In this document: positions 15,131 to 22,208 of the stretch, piece after piece | Numbering within the stretch: the first letter of the stretch is position 1 | How the letters are laid out: each line of letters begins with the position of its first letter | Origin: Candidatus Aminicenantes bacterium UBA2190 | GTDB lineage: Bacteria; Acidobacteriota; Aminicenantia; UBA2199 | Direction of reading: 5' to 3' | Length of the DNA: 30,574 bases | Assembly (NCBI GenBank): GCA_002335385.1 | Contig: DCVK01000035.1 | Location: 1 to 30,574, forward strand | Notes under the pieces: generated by a model | Told to the model about the DNA's origin: nothing | The model's input: the letters and a program-made list of their open reading frames with translations, nothing else | Databases searched by the model: none | Made by a program: the position numbers and the translations under genes

Positions 15131-15706
15131 TCAGGACTTTTGGCCGGCGTCAACGATCAGGGCGGCGGCGGCGGCCAGGTCGGCGGCGATGTGGTCGGGG
15201 CGCGGCCCCGCCGGCAGGAACAGGGATTCGCTCTCGCTTCCGCAGCCGGTACGCACCAGCACGGTGCGGCAGCCGGCCCGGCGGCCGGCCTCGATGTCGT
15301 CGAGGCTGTCGCCGACCATGAAGCTGGCGGCCAGGTCTATGCCGTGTTCGGCGGCCGCCTGCAGCAGCATGCCCGGCGCCGGCTTGCGCAGCGGGCTCTG
15401 GCGCCGGAAGGCGGCTACGCTGCCGTCGGCCAGGAACGGGCAGTGGTAGAAGGCGGCGATCTCGGCCCCCAGTCCGGCGAAATGCTCCTGCAGCCTGCGG
15501 TGCAGGGCGAGCACCTGCTCCTGGCTGCAGATGCCGCGGGCGACGGCCGACTGGTTGCTGACCACGATGACGCGGTAGCCGGCGCGGTTCAGTCGCCGCA
15601 CGGCGCCGGCGGCGAAGGGGAAGATCCCGGCCTGGGAGAACTCACAGATGTAGCCGCGGTTTTCGATCAGCGTTCCATCGCGGTCGAGGAAGACGGCCCG
15701 GGTCAT
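15131..15706 (-). CDS. GmhB-like D,D-heptose 1,7-bisphosphate phosphatase (HAD family)
   Basis: A 191-aa HAD hydrolase. Motif I is FLDRDGTL (residues 6-13), motif II VVSNQS, motif III RKPAPGM and motif IV MVGDSLDD. This set is typical of HisB-N/GmhB phosphatases, which dephosphorylate heptose bisphosphate in ADP-heptose synthesis for LPS core. GmhB normally binds zinc through a C-x-H...C-x-C loop before RKP. Here the first Cys (YHCPFL) remains, but the later cysteines are replaced (RRQSPLRKP). The gene overlaps the heptosyltransferase gene by ATGA, which supports the heptose assignment. Another sugar-phosphate substrate is possible. Confidence 0.82.
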   Translation of the reverse strand: MTRAVFLDRDGTLIENRGYICEFSQAGIFPFAAGAVRRLNRAGYRVIVVSNQSAVARGICSQEQVLALHRRLQEHFAGLGAEIAAFYHCPFLADGSVAAFRRQSPLRKPAPGMLLQAAAEHGIDLAASFMVGDSLDDIEAGRRAGCRTVLVRTGCGSESESLFLPAGPRPDHIAADLAAAAALIVDAGQKS

Positions 15707-16719
15707 CCCGCCCCCTGCCAGAGCTCCGCCGCCGCCGCCAGGACCTCGTCGACGCTGACGGCGGTCATGCAGCGGTGGTCGCTGGGGCATGCGCGCCGGC
15801 GGCAGGGGGCGCAGTCGGCCCCGTGGTGCAACAGGCGGAAGCGGCCGGCGAGGGGAGCGGTGCGTCCGGGCACGGTCGGGCCGAACACGGCGACCAGCGG
15901 CACGGAGAGGGCGGCCGCGACGTGCATCAGCCCCGAGTCGTTGCCGACGAACAGCCGGCAGCGCGACAGCACGGCGATGGAGCGGCGCAGGTCGAGCCGG
16001 CCCGCCAGGTTGAGCACGCTCCCCGGCAGCCCGTCGGCGATGGCGGCGATCCGCTTTTGCTCCGATCCGCCGCCCAGCAGCAGCACGGCCGTCCCGGGAC
16101 GGCTCTCTGACCAGCGGCGGATGACCTCGCGGAAGCGCTCGGGGAGCCAGGCCTTGGCGCTGCCGTAGGCGGCGGTCGGGGAAACGGCCAGCAGGGGGCG
16201 TTCGGGAGCGATCCCCTGCTCCCGCAGCCACTCTGCCGCCCATTCCTTCTCCCCGGCGCTGACGACCAGGCCGGCCGAAAAGGGCCGGGTCGCCCTTTTT
16301 CCCGACAGGTGCTCGATGACGTTCAGGTAGTCGGTCTGCTGATGCCCGTCGGCCGGGGCCGGCAGGACCCGGTCACTGAGCAGTAACCCGCGGCCGTCGC
16401 GGGCGTAGCCGGCCAGGGAACGGATGCCGGCTAGGCGGAAGAACAAGGCGGAAGAGAATGAGTTGGTGAACAAGATCCCGCGGCGGAACCCCCTCTGGCG
16501 GAATTCCTTCATGCTGGAGACGATCGAGCGGGCGGTCCAGCGGTCGGGCAGGGGGACGATCTCGTCGATCTCCGGGATGTTCTGAAACACGGCGGCCAGG
16601 TAGCGCTTGGCGGCCACGGCCAGGCGCTCGTCGGGGAAACTGTCCTTGAAAGCGCGGATGGCGGGCAGGCACATGATCCCGTCGCCGATCCAGTTCGGCG
16701 AGCGGATGACGGTAGTCAT
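15703..16719 (-). CDS. LPS heptosyltransferase, GT9 family (WaaF-like)
   Basis: A 338-aa glycosyltransferase expected to add a heptose to LPS inner core from ADP-heptose, at the cytoplasmic face of the inner membrane. GT9 hallmarks are the N-terminal SPNWIGDGIMCLPAIRAF, SPTAAYGSAKAWLPERF in the middle, and the C-terminal nucleotide-sugar region GNDSGLMHVAAALSVP followed by FGPTVPGRT. The Cys-rich stretch ADCAPCRRRACPSDHRCM is also seen in many WaaF-like enzymes. It follows rpoZ by 14 nt with no clear Shine-Dalgarno and overlaps the heptose phosphatase gene by ATGA. Confidence 0.88.
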   Translation of the reverse strand: MTTVIRSPNWIGDGIMCLPAIRAFKDSFPDERLAVAAKRYLAAVFQNIPEIDEIVPLPDRWTARSIVSSMKEFRQRGFRRGILFTNSFSSALFFRLAGIRSLAGYARDGRGLLLSDRVLPAPADGHQQTDYLNVIEHLSGKRATRPFSAGLVVSAGEKEWAAEWLREQGIAPERPLLAVSPTAAYGSAKAWLPERFREVIRRWSESRPGTAVLLLGGGSEQKRIAAIADGLPGSVLNLAGRLDLRRSIAVLSRCRLFVGNDSGLMHVAAALSVPLVAVFGPTVPGRTAPLAGRFRLLHHGADCAPCRRRACPSDHRCMTAVSVDEVLAAAAELWQGAG

Positions 16720-16733
16720 TCAGGAAGGCGGGG

Positions 16734-17054
16734 TCAGGAGTCGCTTTCCGCCTCGGCCTCTTCTCCCCCGGCCTCCTCGGCGCCGAGGTCGGATTCGCAG
16801 CCGGCGTCCTCCTCGTCGCTGGCCGCTGCCGCCGTTCCGGCCGCGACCGCGTCCTGCTGCACGAAGAAGTTGTCTTCCTCGTCAAGCACGTCGAAATTTA
16901 TCTTCCCCTGCCTGAATTCTTCCATGGCCACGGTCAGGGTATTGTCGCTCTTGACGTCCACTTTCCTGCGGGCGCCGCCGATCAGCTGCTTGGCGCGGCG
17001 GGCGACCAGGATGGCCAGTCTGAATTTGCTGTCGATGCCGTTGAGTGTTTGCAA
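16734..17054 (-). CDS. rpoZ: RNA polymerase omega subunit
   Basis: A 106-aa protein whose first half matches omega: LNGIDSKFRLAILVARRAKQ, then the L-T-V-A-M-E-E-F-xx-G segment. Omega helps assemble RNA polymerase by binding beta-prime. The second half is a long, Glu/Asp/Ala-rich acidic tail of about 40 residues, probably disordered. The start is TTG 17054, with GGGAGGA a few nt upstream and a good promoter just before. It leads an apparent operon with LPS heptose genes. Confidence 0.88.
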   Translation of the reverse strand: MQTLNGIDSKFRLAILVARRAKQLIGGARRKVDVKSDNTLTVAMEEFRQGKINFDVLDEEDNFFVQQDAVAAGTAAAASDEEDAGCESDLGAEEAGGEEAEAESDS

Positions 17055-17074
17055 GGATCCTCCCGGAAAACTGG

Positions 17075-17102
17075 ATTATAGCAGATTTTTCGCTTTCGTC
17101 AA
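17075..17102 (-). promoter_or_regulatory. Promoter of the rpoZ operon
   Basis: On the minus strand, TTGACG (17102-17097), a 16-bp spacer and a perfect TATAAT (17080-17075). Transcription should start at about 17068, giving a short leader that contains the ribosome-binding site of rpoZ. Confidence 0.8.
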
Positions 17103-17139
17103 GGCCGCCAAAGCCGGAAGCGTCGGCGAGCGGCGGAAA

Positions 17140-17168
17140 TTGACAGAGGCGGTGATTGATGCTATAAG
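17140..17168 (+). promoter_or_regulatory. Promoter of the sulfatase-fold membrane protein gene
   Basis: TTGACA (17140-17145), 17 bp and TATAAG (17163-17168). It is divergent from the rpoZ promoter, with the two -35 boxes about 37 bp apart. The leader of about 35 nt contains GGAG just before ATG 17210. Confidence 0.75.
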
Positions 17169-17209
17169 CGGATGAAAGGGAGGTCAGCCCTTTTTGTGAG
17201 TGGAGCAGG

Positions 17210-19066
17210 ATGCCCGATTCCCTGAAGATGAAAAAATGGCCCAACGCCCTGCCGGCCGCGCTGCTGTTTTCCTGCACCCTGGGCCTGTTCGCTCCGGCGC
17301 AGCTCTTCCTGACCAATTCACTCGAGTTCCAATTCGCTTTTTCCCATCTCCTGCCGTTCCTGGCCGCCGTCACCCTCTGCCTCTTCCTGCTCCTTGCGCT
17401 GCTGCTGGGGGTGTTGCCCGAACGCTTGCGGCTTGCAGAGCGGGGCGTGGCCGTCGCGATCGCTCTCGCCCTGCTCCTGTGGCTCCAGGGCAACATCCTC
17501 GTATGGCAGTACGGAGCGCTGAGCGGGAAGGAGATCGATTGGGGGAACAAGGCCATGCTCGGCGTGATCGATACCCCCGTCTGGATCGCCGGGCTGCTCC
17601 TTGCCGCCTGGCGCCCCGGCTTCCTTTGCCGGCAGGCGAAACGGATCGCCATCATGTTCCTGACGATCCAGTTGCTGTCCACCTCGTTCACCCTCGTCCG
17701 CCAGCCCGAGTCGCCGAGCTTCAAGCGGTTCCAGATCGATCACACGATGGACTTCGACTTCTCCAGCCGCCGGAACGTCATCCTCCTCATCCTGGACAGT
17801 TTCCAGTCGGACGTATTCCAGGAGATCGTCGAGCAGGAGCCGGCGTTCAGGGATATGTTCGCCGGTTTCACCTATTTTCGCAATACCCTCGGCGGGTATC
17901 CCAGCACCTATGCCTCCATCCCTTTGCTGTTGACGGGACACCGTTACGACAACTCCGAGCCCATCCAGCAATTCATCGCCCGGGCCTACCGCTCCTCCTC
18001 CTCGGTCCCTTATCAGCTGACCCGGCGTGGCTGGCGGGTCGACCTGGTGCCGGCAGTGCAGAATACCATATTCTATGACCCGGAGATTTTCTTCAACATC
18101 AAAAAAAGAACGCCGAAGGTCGCGGACGCCAGGCTGGCCTGGCTGTACGATCTCACCTTGTTCCGTTATCTGCCCCATTTCGTCAAGCGCGGCATCCACC
18201 ATGACGGCCGCTGGTTCATGTCGCGCTGGATCCACAAGGATGTCCTGGCGAACCTGATGGGCGAGGACGAGCCGAAACACGAGCAGCACGAGCTCGTCAG
18301 CGCCCGGCGAAAACTGCGGCGCAAGTTCCCCAACATCAGCCTCAGGACCCGCCGCCTAGCCATCGACCGGCTGTGCAAGTCGCTGCCGGTCAACGCCGAC
18401 TCGCGCTTCGTCTTCAGTTTCCTGAATCAGGCGGCGGCCTTGACCGAGCGCGACGTCTTCAAATTCTATCACTGGCGCGGACCCCACGAGCCCATCCAGA
18501 TGAACGCCGAGTTCAAGCCGGTCAAGCTGCCGCTGAATCGCAAAAACCTGCTGGACCTGGCGCGCGGGGAGCTCAAGCTGGTCGGGATCTTCCTGGACGG
18601 GTTGCGCGAGATGGGCATCTATGACCAGGCCTTGATCCTCATCCTCGCCGATCACGGGCATCCCTGGGGCGGGTACGGCCTCCGCCTGCCGGCGGGCCTG
18701 GCGGCGGCAGGTCCCGGGGGGGATTCCGCCTTTGACCGCGTACTGAGGTCGGGGATCCCACTCCTGCTGGTCAAGCGCCCCGGCGCCGGCGAAAGCCTCA
18801 GTACCACCGACGCTCCCGCCACCCTGGGCGACGTTCCGGCCACGGTATTCGACGAATTGGGCCTGGATATGCGCGGCGGCGGCGAGCCGCTGTTTGCCAT
18901 TCCGGCCGGGCGGCCGCGAGAACGGCGATTCCTGCACTATACCTGGGAACACAGCAAATGGATGAGCCGCTACCTGCCGCCCCTGGTCGAATACCGCATC
19001 CGGGGGCATGCCTGGCTGTCCTCTTCGTGGCAGGCGACCGGCAAGGTATATGAACCGGGCAAGTGA
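17210..19066 (+). CDS. Membrane-bound sulfatase / alkaline-phosphatase superfamily enzyme
   Basis: A 618-aa protein. The N-terminal third has about four to five membrane helices (roughly 13-35, 43-70, 78-98, 122-135, 146-162). The rest is a catalytic domain of the sulfatase / LTA-synthase / phosphoethanolamine-transferase fold. NVILLILDSF carries the metal-binding Asp196. PSTYASIPLLLTG has Thr233 at the nucleophile position rather than the Cys of true sulfatases. ADHGHP (Asp481, His482) matches the C-terminal metal-binding motif. This points to transfer or hydrolysis of a phospho-group on an envelope glycolipid or glycan outside the inner membrane, fitting the nearby LPS genes. The substrate is unknown. 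Confidence 0.78.
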   Translation: MPDSLKMKKWPNALPAALLFSCTLGLFAPAQLFLTNSLEFQFAFSHLLPFLAAVTLCLFLLLALLLGVLPERLRLAERGVAVAIALALLLWLQGNILVWQYGALSGKEIDWGNKAMLGVIDTPVWIAGLLLAAWRPGFLCRQAKRIAIMFLTIQLLSTSFTLVRQPESPSFKRFQIDHTMDFDFSSRRNVILLILDSFQSDVFQEIVEQEPAFRDMFAGFTYFRNTLGGYPSTYASIPLLLTGHRYDNSEPIQQFIARAYRSSSSVPYQLTRRGWRVDLVPAVQNTIFYDPEIFFNIKKRTPKVADARLAWLYDLTLFRYLPHFVKRGIHHDGRWFMSRWIHKDVLANLMGEDEPKHEQHELVSARRKLRRKFPNISLRTRRLAIDRLCKSLPVNADSRFVFSFLNQAAALTERDVFKFYHWRGPHEPIQMNAEFKPVKLPLNRKNLLDLARGELKLVGIFLDGLREMGIYDQALILILADHGHPWGGYGLRLPAGLAAAGPGGDSAFDRVLRSGIPLLLVKRPGAGESLSTTDAPATLGDVPATVFDELGLDMRGGGEPLFAIPAGRPRERRFLHYTWEHSKWMSRYLPPLVEYRIRGHAWLSSSWQATGKVYEPGK

Positions 19067-19091
19067 ACCGGGTCCCGTCATGCTCCAGGCC

Positions 19092-19119
19092 TTGACTTTC
19101 CAGCGCAATTGGGTTAACG
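19092..19119 (+). promoter_or_regulatory. Possible promoter of the DUF1343 gene
   Basis: TTGACT (19092-19097), 16 bp and TTAACG (19114-19119). The -10 box is poor, so the call rests mainly on the good -35 and the position between two genes. Read-through from the preceding gene is equally possible. Confidence 0.3.
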
Positions 19120-19135
19120 GGAAAAGAGGTATTGC

Positions 19136-20302
19136 TTGGCCAAAACTCTGAATGGCATCGATCTTTTGCCCCGGGTTTACCGTGACGTCATCGGCCGGCG
19201 CGGCGTCGCCCTGGTCACCGGCAGCGCCAATATCGATTCCGCCGGCCAGCCGGTTTACCGGGCGGTGCATGAGCTGGCCGGGAAGCGATTGCAGGCGATC
19301 TGGTCGCTGCAGCACGGATTCTTCATCGACCGGCAGGACAACATGGTCGCCTCGCCTTCGTTCTACTGGAAGGCGGGCGCTATTTCCGTGCGCAGCCTGT
19401 ATGGAAAAAGACTGCTGCCCGGGGATGACTGGCTCGCCGGCGTCGATGCATTGCTGGTCGATCCCTTTGACACCGGAACCCGGGTTTACACCTTCGTCAA
19501 TCACCTGGTGATGCTGCTGCGCTGGCTCTCCGGGCGCGGCGTCGAGGTGGTCGTACTCGACCGCCCCAACCCGCTCAACGGCCGTGTTCTCGAAGGCCCG
19601 GTCGCCCGGCCCGATCATTTCAGCATCGTCGCCCAGCTGCCCGTTCCCATGCGCCACGGCCTGACCGCCGGCGAATACCTCTCCTTCGCCCTGAATGATC
19701 GCGGGCTCGACGTCCCGTTCCGCGTGGTCAAGGCGCGCGGCTGGCCGCGGGGGGAGTTCTTCCCCGGGACCTGGACCCTGCCGTCCCCCAACATGCCCTC
19801 CTTTGCTACCGCCATGGTCTATCCCGGCGCGGTGCTGCTCGAGGGGACGAACCTTTCCGAAGGCCGGGGCACCACCCGGCCGTTCGAGCTCGTCGGCGCC
19901 CCCTTCATCGAGCCGCTGCGCCTGGCGGGTGAACTGCAATGCTTGAAATTGCCCGGGGTCCGCTTCGTCCCCATGTTCTTCAAGCCCGAGTTCTCCAAGC
20001 ATGCCGGCCGGGTGTGCGGCGGCGTGCTGGTGCATGTGCCGGACCGGGGAAAATTCCGCCCGTTTCGGGCATATTATGAATTGATCCGCCTGGCGGCGCG
20101 GCTGTATCCCGGGAAGTTCAAGTGGCAGGCCCCGCCCTATGAATTCGAGTCCGAGCGCCCGCCGATCGACATGATCTGCGGCACGGACCTGATCCGCCGC
20201 TCCATCGAGAAGGATGTTCCCTACGCGCGTCTCCGCGCCGGCATCGAGCGCGGTTTGGACGCCTACTCCGAAGCGGTCCGGCCGTTCCTGCTCTATCCAT
20301 GA
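19136..20302 (+). CDS. DUF1343 protein, NamZ-like (exo-beta-N-acetylmuramidase family)
   Basis: A 388-aa protein with the DUF1343 signatures in order: LNGIDLLPR at the N-terminus, SLYGKRLLP, LDRPNPLNG, PVPMRHGLTAGE, LPSPNMPS and EGTNLSEGRGTTRPFE. Family members such as Bacillus NamZ remove terminal MurNAc from peptidoglycan fragments. Two features are odd. The usual PEHG motif reads LQHG (residues ~58-61), so the Glu, which I recall as a proposed catalytic residue, is replaced by Gln. There is also no signal peptide, although family members are commonly exported. The start is TTG 19136, 5 nt after GAGGT. It overlaps the next gene by ATGA. Activity as a muramidase is therefore uncertain. Confidence 0.85.
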   Translation: MAKTLNGIDLLPRVYRDVIGRRGVALVTGSANIDSAGQPVYRAVHELAGKRLQAIWSLQHGFFIDRQDNMVASPSFYWKAGAISVRSLYGKRLLPGDDWLAGVDALLVDPFDTGTRVYTFVNHLVMLLRWLSGRGVEVVVLDRPNPLNGRVLEGPVARPDHFSIVAQLPVPMRHGLTAGEYLSFALNDRGLDVPFRVVKARGWPRGEFFPGTWTLPSPNMPSFATAMVYPGAVLLEGTNLSEGRGTTRPFELVGAPFIEPLRLAGELQCLKLPGVRFVPMFFKPEFSKHAGRVCGGVLVHVPDRGKFRPFRAYYELIRLAARLYPGKFKWQAPPYEFESERPPIDMICGTDLIRRSIEKDVPYARLRAGIERGLDAYSEAVRPFLLYP

Positions 20303-20928
20303 TCGTCATTCCCTTTGCCGCCGTCCTCGCTCCCGATCATTTTGCGAGCATCCGCGATTGCCTGCGTGCCGACGGGGTGATCGCCTATCCCACCGACACC
20401 CTCTACGGGCTGGGCGGCAATTTTTTCTCGACCGCTGCCGGCGCCAGGATCGACGCCATGAAAAATCGCGGCGACCTGCCTTATTCGGCGGCGGTCGCCG
20501 ACCTGGCCATGCTGGAGTCGCTCGCCGCCGGGATCCCCGCCGTATTCCGCGAGCGCCTGCAAAAGCTGCTGCCCGGGAAGTTCACTTTCCTTTTCAAGCC
20601 GGGCCCGGCCGTCGACCCGGCCCTGCTCAAGGGGAGCGGGAAAATCGGCATCCGCATGCCGGGCCTGCCGCTGCTGCTGGAATTGATCTCCGCCCTCGGC
20701 TTCCCTTTGATCAGCACCTCGGCGAACCTGAGCGTACGCCCGCCCCTGAACGACCCGCGGCGTATCGCCCGCGAGTTCCCGAACCTCGACCTGCTCATCG
20801 ACGGGGGTGCGTTGCCGCCCTCAAGGGGATCGACCGTGATCGATATAACCGGCGAGACGCCGCACGTTGTCCGTCGCGGCGATGACGAAAAAAAAGTCCT
20901 GTCCCTGCTGCACGGGGACGCGGGCTGA
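20299..20928 (+). CDS. YrdC/Sua5-family threonylcarbamoyl-AMP synthase-like protein
   Basis: A 209-aa YrdC-domain protein. Signatures are AYPTDTLYGLGGNFF, the KNR motif followed by LPYSAAV, LPGKFTFLFKPG, the IGIRMPG stretch and STSANLS. Proteins of this family make threonylcarbamoyl-AMP for the t6A modification at position 37 of tRNAs that read ANN codons. The gene lacks the extra Sua5 C-terminal domain, so it is TsaC-sized. ATG 20299 overlaps the stop of the DUF1343 gene. YciO-type paralogues of different function cannot be excluded. Confidence 0.85.
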   Translation: MIVIPFAAVLAPDHFASIRDCLRADGVIAYPTDTLYGLGGNFFSTAAGARIDAMKNRGDLPYSAAVADLAMLESLAAGIPAVFRERLQKLLPGKFTFLFKPGPAVDPALLKGSGKIGIRMPGLPLLLELISALGFPLISTSANLSVRPPLNDPRRIAREFPNLDLLIDGGALPPSRGSTVIDITGETPHVVRRGDDEKKVLSLLHGDAG

Positions 20929-20934
20929 TCCGCC

Positions 20935-20962
20935 TTGACTTTGCCCGGGAAAACAATACAAT
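20935..20962 (+). promoter_or_regulatory. Promoter of the rubrerythrin operon
   Basis: TTGACT (20935-20940), 16 bp and TACAAT (20957-20962). The expected start near 20969 gives a short leader with GGAGG (20971-20975), 7 nt before ATG 20983. Confidence 0.78.
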
Positions 20963-20982
20963 GACGCCATGGAGGTCGAACC

Positions 20983-21567
20983 ATGAAGCAGCTCAAGGGC
21001 AGCCGCACGGCTGAGAATCTATTGAAGGCGTTCGCCGGCGAATCGCAGGCGCGCATGCGCTACACCTTCTACGCCAAGACGGCGGGCAAGGAGGGCTATC
21101 GGCAGATCGAGGAGCTGTTCCTGGAGACGGCCGAGAACGAGCGCATGCACGCCAAGCTGTTCTACAAGCCCCTGGTGGCGGCGATGAACGGCGAGCCCCT
21201 GGAAATCCAGGCCGCCTACCCGGTGGCGCTGGACACGACGGTCAAGAACCTCGAGTACGCCGCCGCCGGCGAGAACGAGGAGTGGTGCGCCCTCTACCCG
21301 GAGTTCGCCCGCGTCGCCGACGAGGAGGGTTTCCCCGAGGTCGCCCGCGTTTTCCGGGCCGTGGCCACGGTGGAAAAGCGGCACGAGGCGCGCTTCCGCA
21401 AGCTGCTGCAGAACGTGAAGGACCGGACGGTCTTCGCCAGGCCGCGCAAGGCCGCCTGGAAATGCCGCGTCTGCGGCGCGGTCATCGAGTCGGACCAGGC
21501 TCCGGAGAAGTGCCCGGTCTGCGACCACCCCCGGGAGTATTTCGAGCTCTGGGTGGAGAACTACTGA
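20983..21567 (+). CDS. Rubrerythrin
   Basis: A 194-aa non-haem di-iron protein. The N-terminal ferritin-like four-helix domain contains the ligand motifs FAGESQARMRY, TAENERMHAK and VATVEKRHEARF. The C-terminal rubredoxin domain (~157-190) has two Cys pairs, CRVCG and CPVCDHP, for Fe(Cys)4. Rubrerythrins reduce hydrogen peroxide in the cytoplasm of anaerobes and microaerophiles. It has its own promoter and is followed by a second ferritin-like gene, probably co-transcribed. Confidence 0.95.
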   Translation: MKQLKGSRTAENLLKAFAGESQARMRYTFYAKTAGKEGYRQIEELFLETAENERMHAKLFYKPLVAAMNGEPLEIQAAYPVALDTTVKNLEYAAAGENEEWCALYPEFARVADEEGFPEVARVFRAVATVEKRHEARFRKLLQNVKDRTVFARPRKAAWKCRVCGAVIESDQAPEKCPVCDHPREYFELWVENY

Positions 21568-21599
21568 TCACGGCTTCGGGCCGTTCCAAGGAGGTCATG

Positions 21600-22103
21600 A
21601 TGAAGGATATGAATTTGAAGAAATACGCGCTGGCCGATCTGCTGCTGGCCGCCGTCAAGAGCGAGATCGACAGCCAGGCCGTATACACCCGGCTGGCGAA
21701 AGCGGTGAAGAACGCCTTCCTGAAGGAGCGCCTGGATTTCCTCGCCCTCGAGGAAAGCAAGCATCAGAAAGCGCTGGAGGATCTTTTCCGCCAGCGATTT
21801 CCCGGCCAGGACGTCGTCGTCCCCGACACTCCCGTCGTGCCCCTGCCCGAGGTCCGCTTCCGCGACGAGCTGGTGCCGCTGAGCGGGATCATCGCCCAGG
21901 CCATGACCGCCGAGCAGGCGGCCCATGATTTCTACCTGCAGCTGGCTGCGCTGTTCGCCGATGACGCCGCGAAGAGGAACCTGCTGCTCTATTTCTCCAT
22001 GATGGAGATGGGGCACTACAAGCTGCTGGAAGTGGAAAAGAGCAGCCTGGAGCGCTTCGAGGAATACGACGAGGAGCAGGAGCTCATCCACGTTGGCCCC
22101 TGA
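21600..22103 (+). CDS. Ferritin-like / rubrerythrin-domain di-iron protein
   Basis: A 167-aa protein with four long helices and the di-iron pattern: KSEIDSQAVY, then LALEESKHQKAL (E-x-x-H), TAEQAAHDFY, then SMMEMGHYKLLE (E-x-x-H). It has no rubredoxin domain. AAGGAGGTC lies immediately upstream. Of three closely spaced in-frame ATGs (21597, 21600, 21609), 21600 gives the best compromise in spacing. It lies about 30 nt after rubrerythrin and is probably in the same operon. A role in peroxide defence or iron handling is inferred. Electron transfer from rubrerythrin's rubredoxin domain is speculative. Confidence 0.85.
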   Translation: MKDMNLKKYALADLLLAAVKSEIDSQAVYTRLAKAVKNAFLKERLDFLALEESKHQKALEDLFRQRFPGQDVVVPDTPVVPLPEVRFRDELVPLSGIIAQAMTAEQAAHDFYLQLAALFADDAAKRNLLLYFSMMEMGHYKLLEVEKSSLERFEEYDEEQELIHVGP

Positions 22104-22162
22104 GGCGCTCGCGGAGAGCATCGATAAAAGGCCCGAAAGGGGCATTGAGGTTCGCGCAGCGC

Positions 22163-22195
22163 GGGCTCCGACCCGGCGTCGGGGCCTTGGAGCCC
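22163..22195 (+). promoter_or_regulatory. Stem-loop upstream of the LptC-like gene
   Basis: GGGCTCC (22163-22169) pairs with GGAGCCC (22189-22195), and an inner CCGAC / GTCGG pairing (22168-22172 with 22178-22182) is an alternative stem. A smaller GCCC-GAAAG-GGGC hairpin lies at 22131-22143. Neither is followed by a T-run. The gap 22104-22208 contains no gene, and the LptC-like ATG has no visible Shine-Dalgarno, so structure may affect its expression. Confidence 0.4.
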
Positions 22196-22208
22196 AAGCG
22201 CATCGCCC

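Noticed and set aside
17172..17225. Small frame starting at ATG 17172 ahead of the sulfatase-fold gene
   Set aside because: Seventeen codons, no ribosome-binding site, start only 3 nt after the -10 box (upstream of the expected transcript start).
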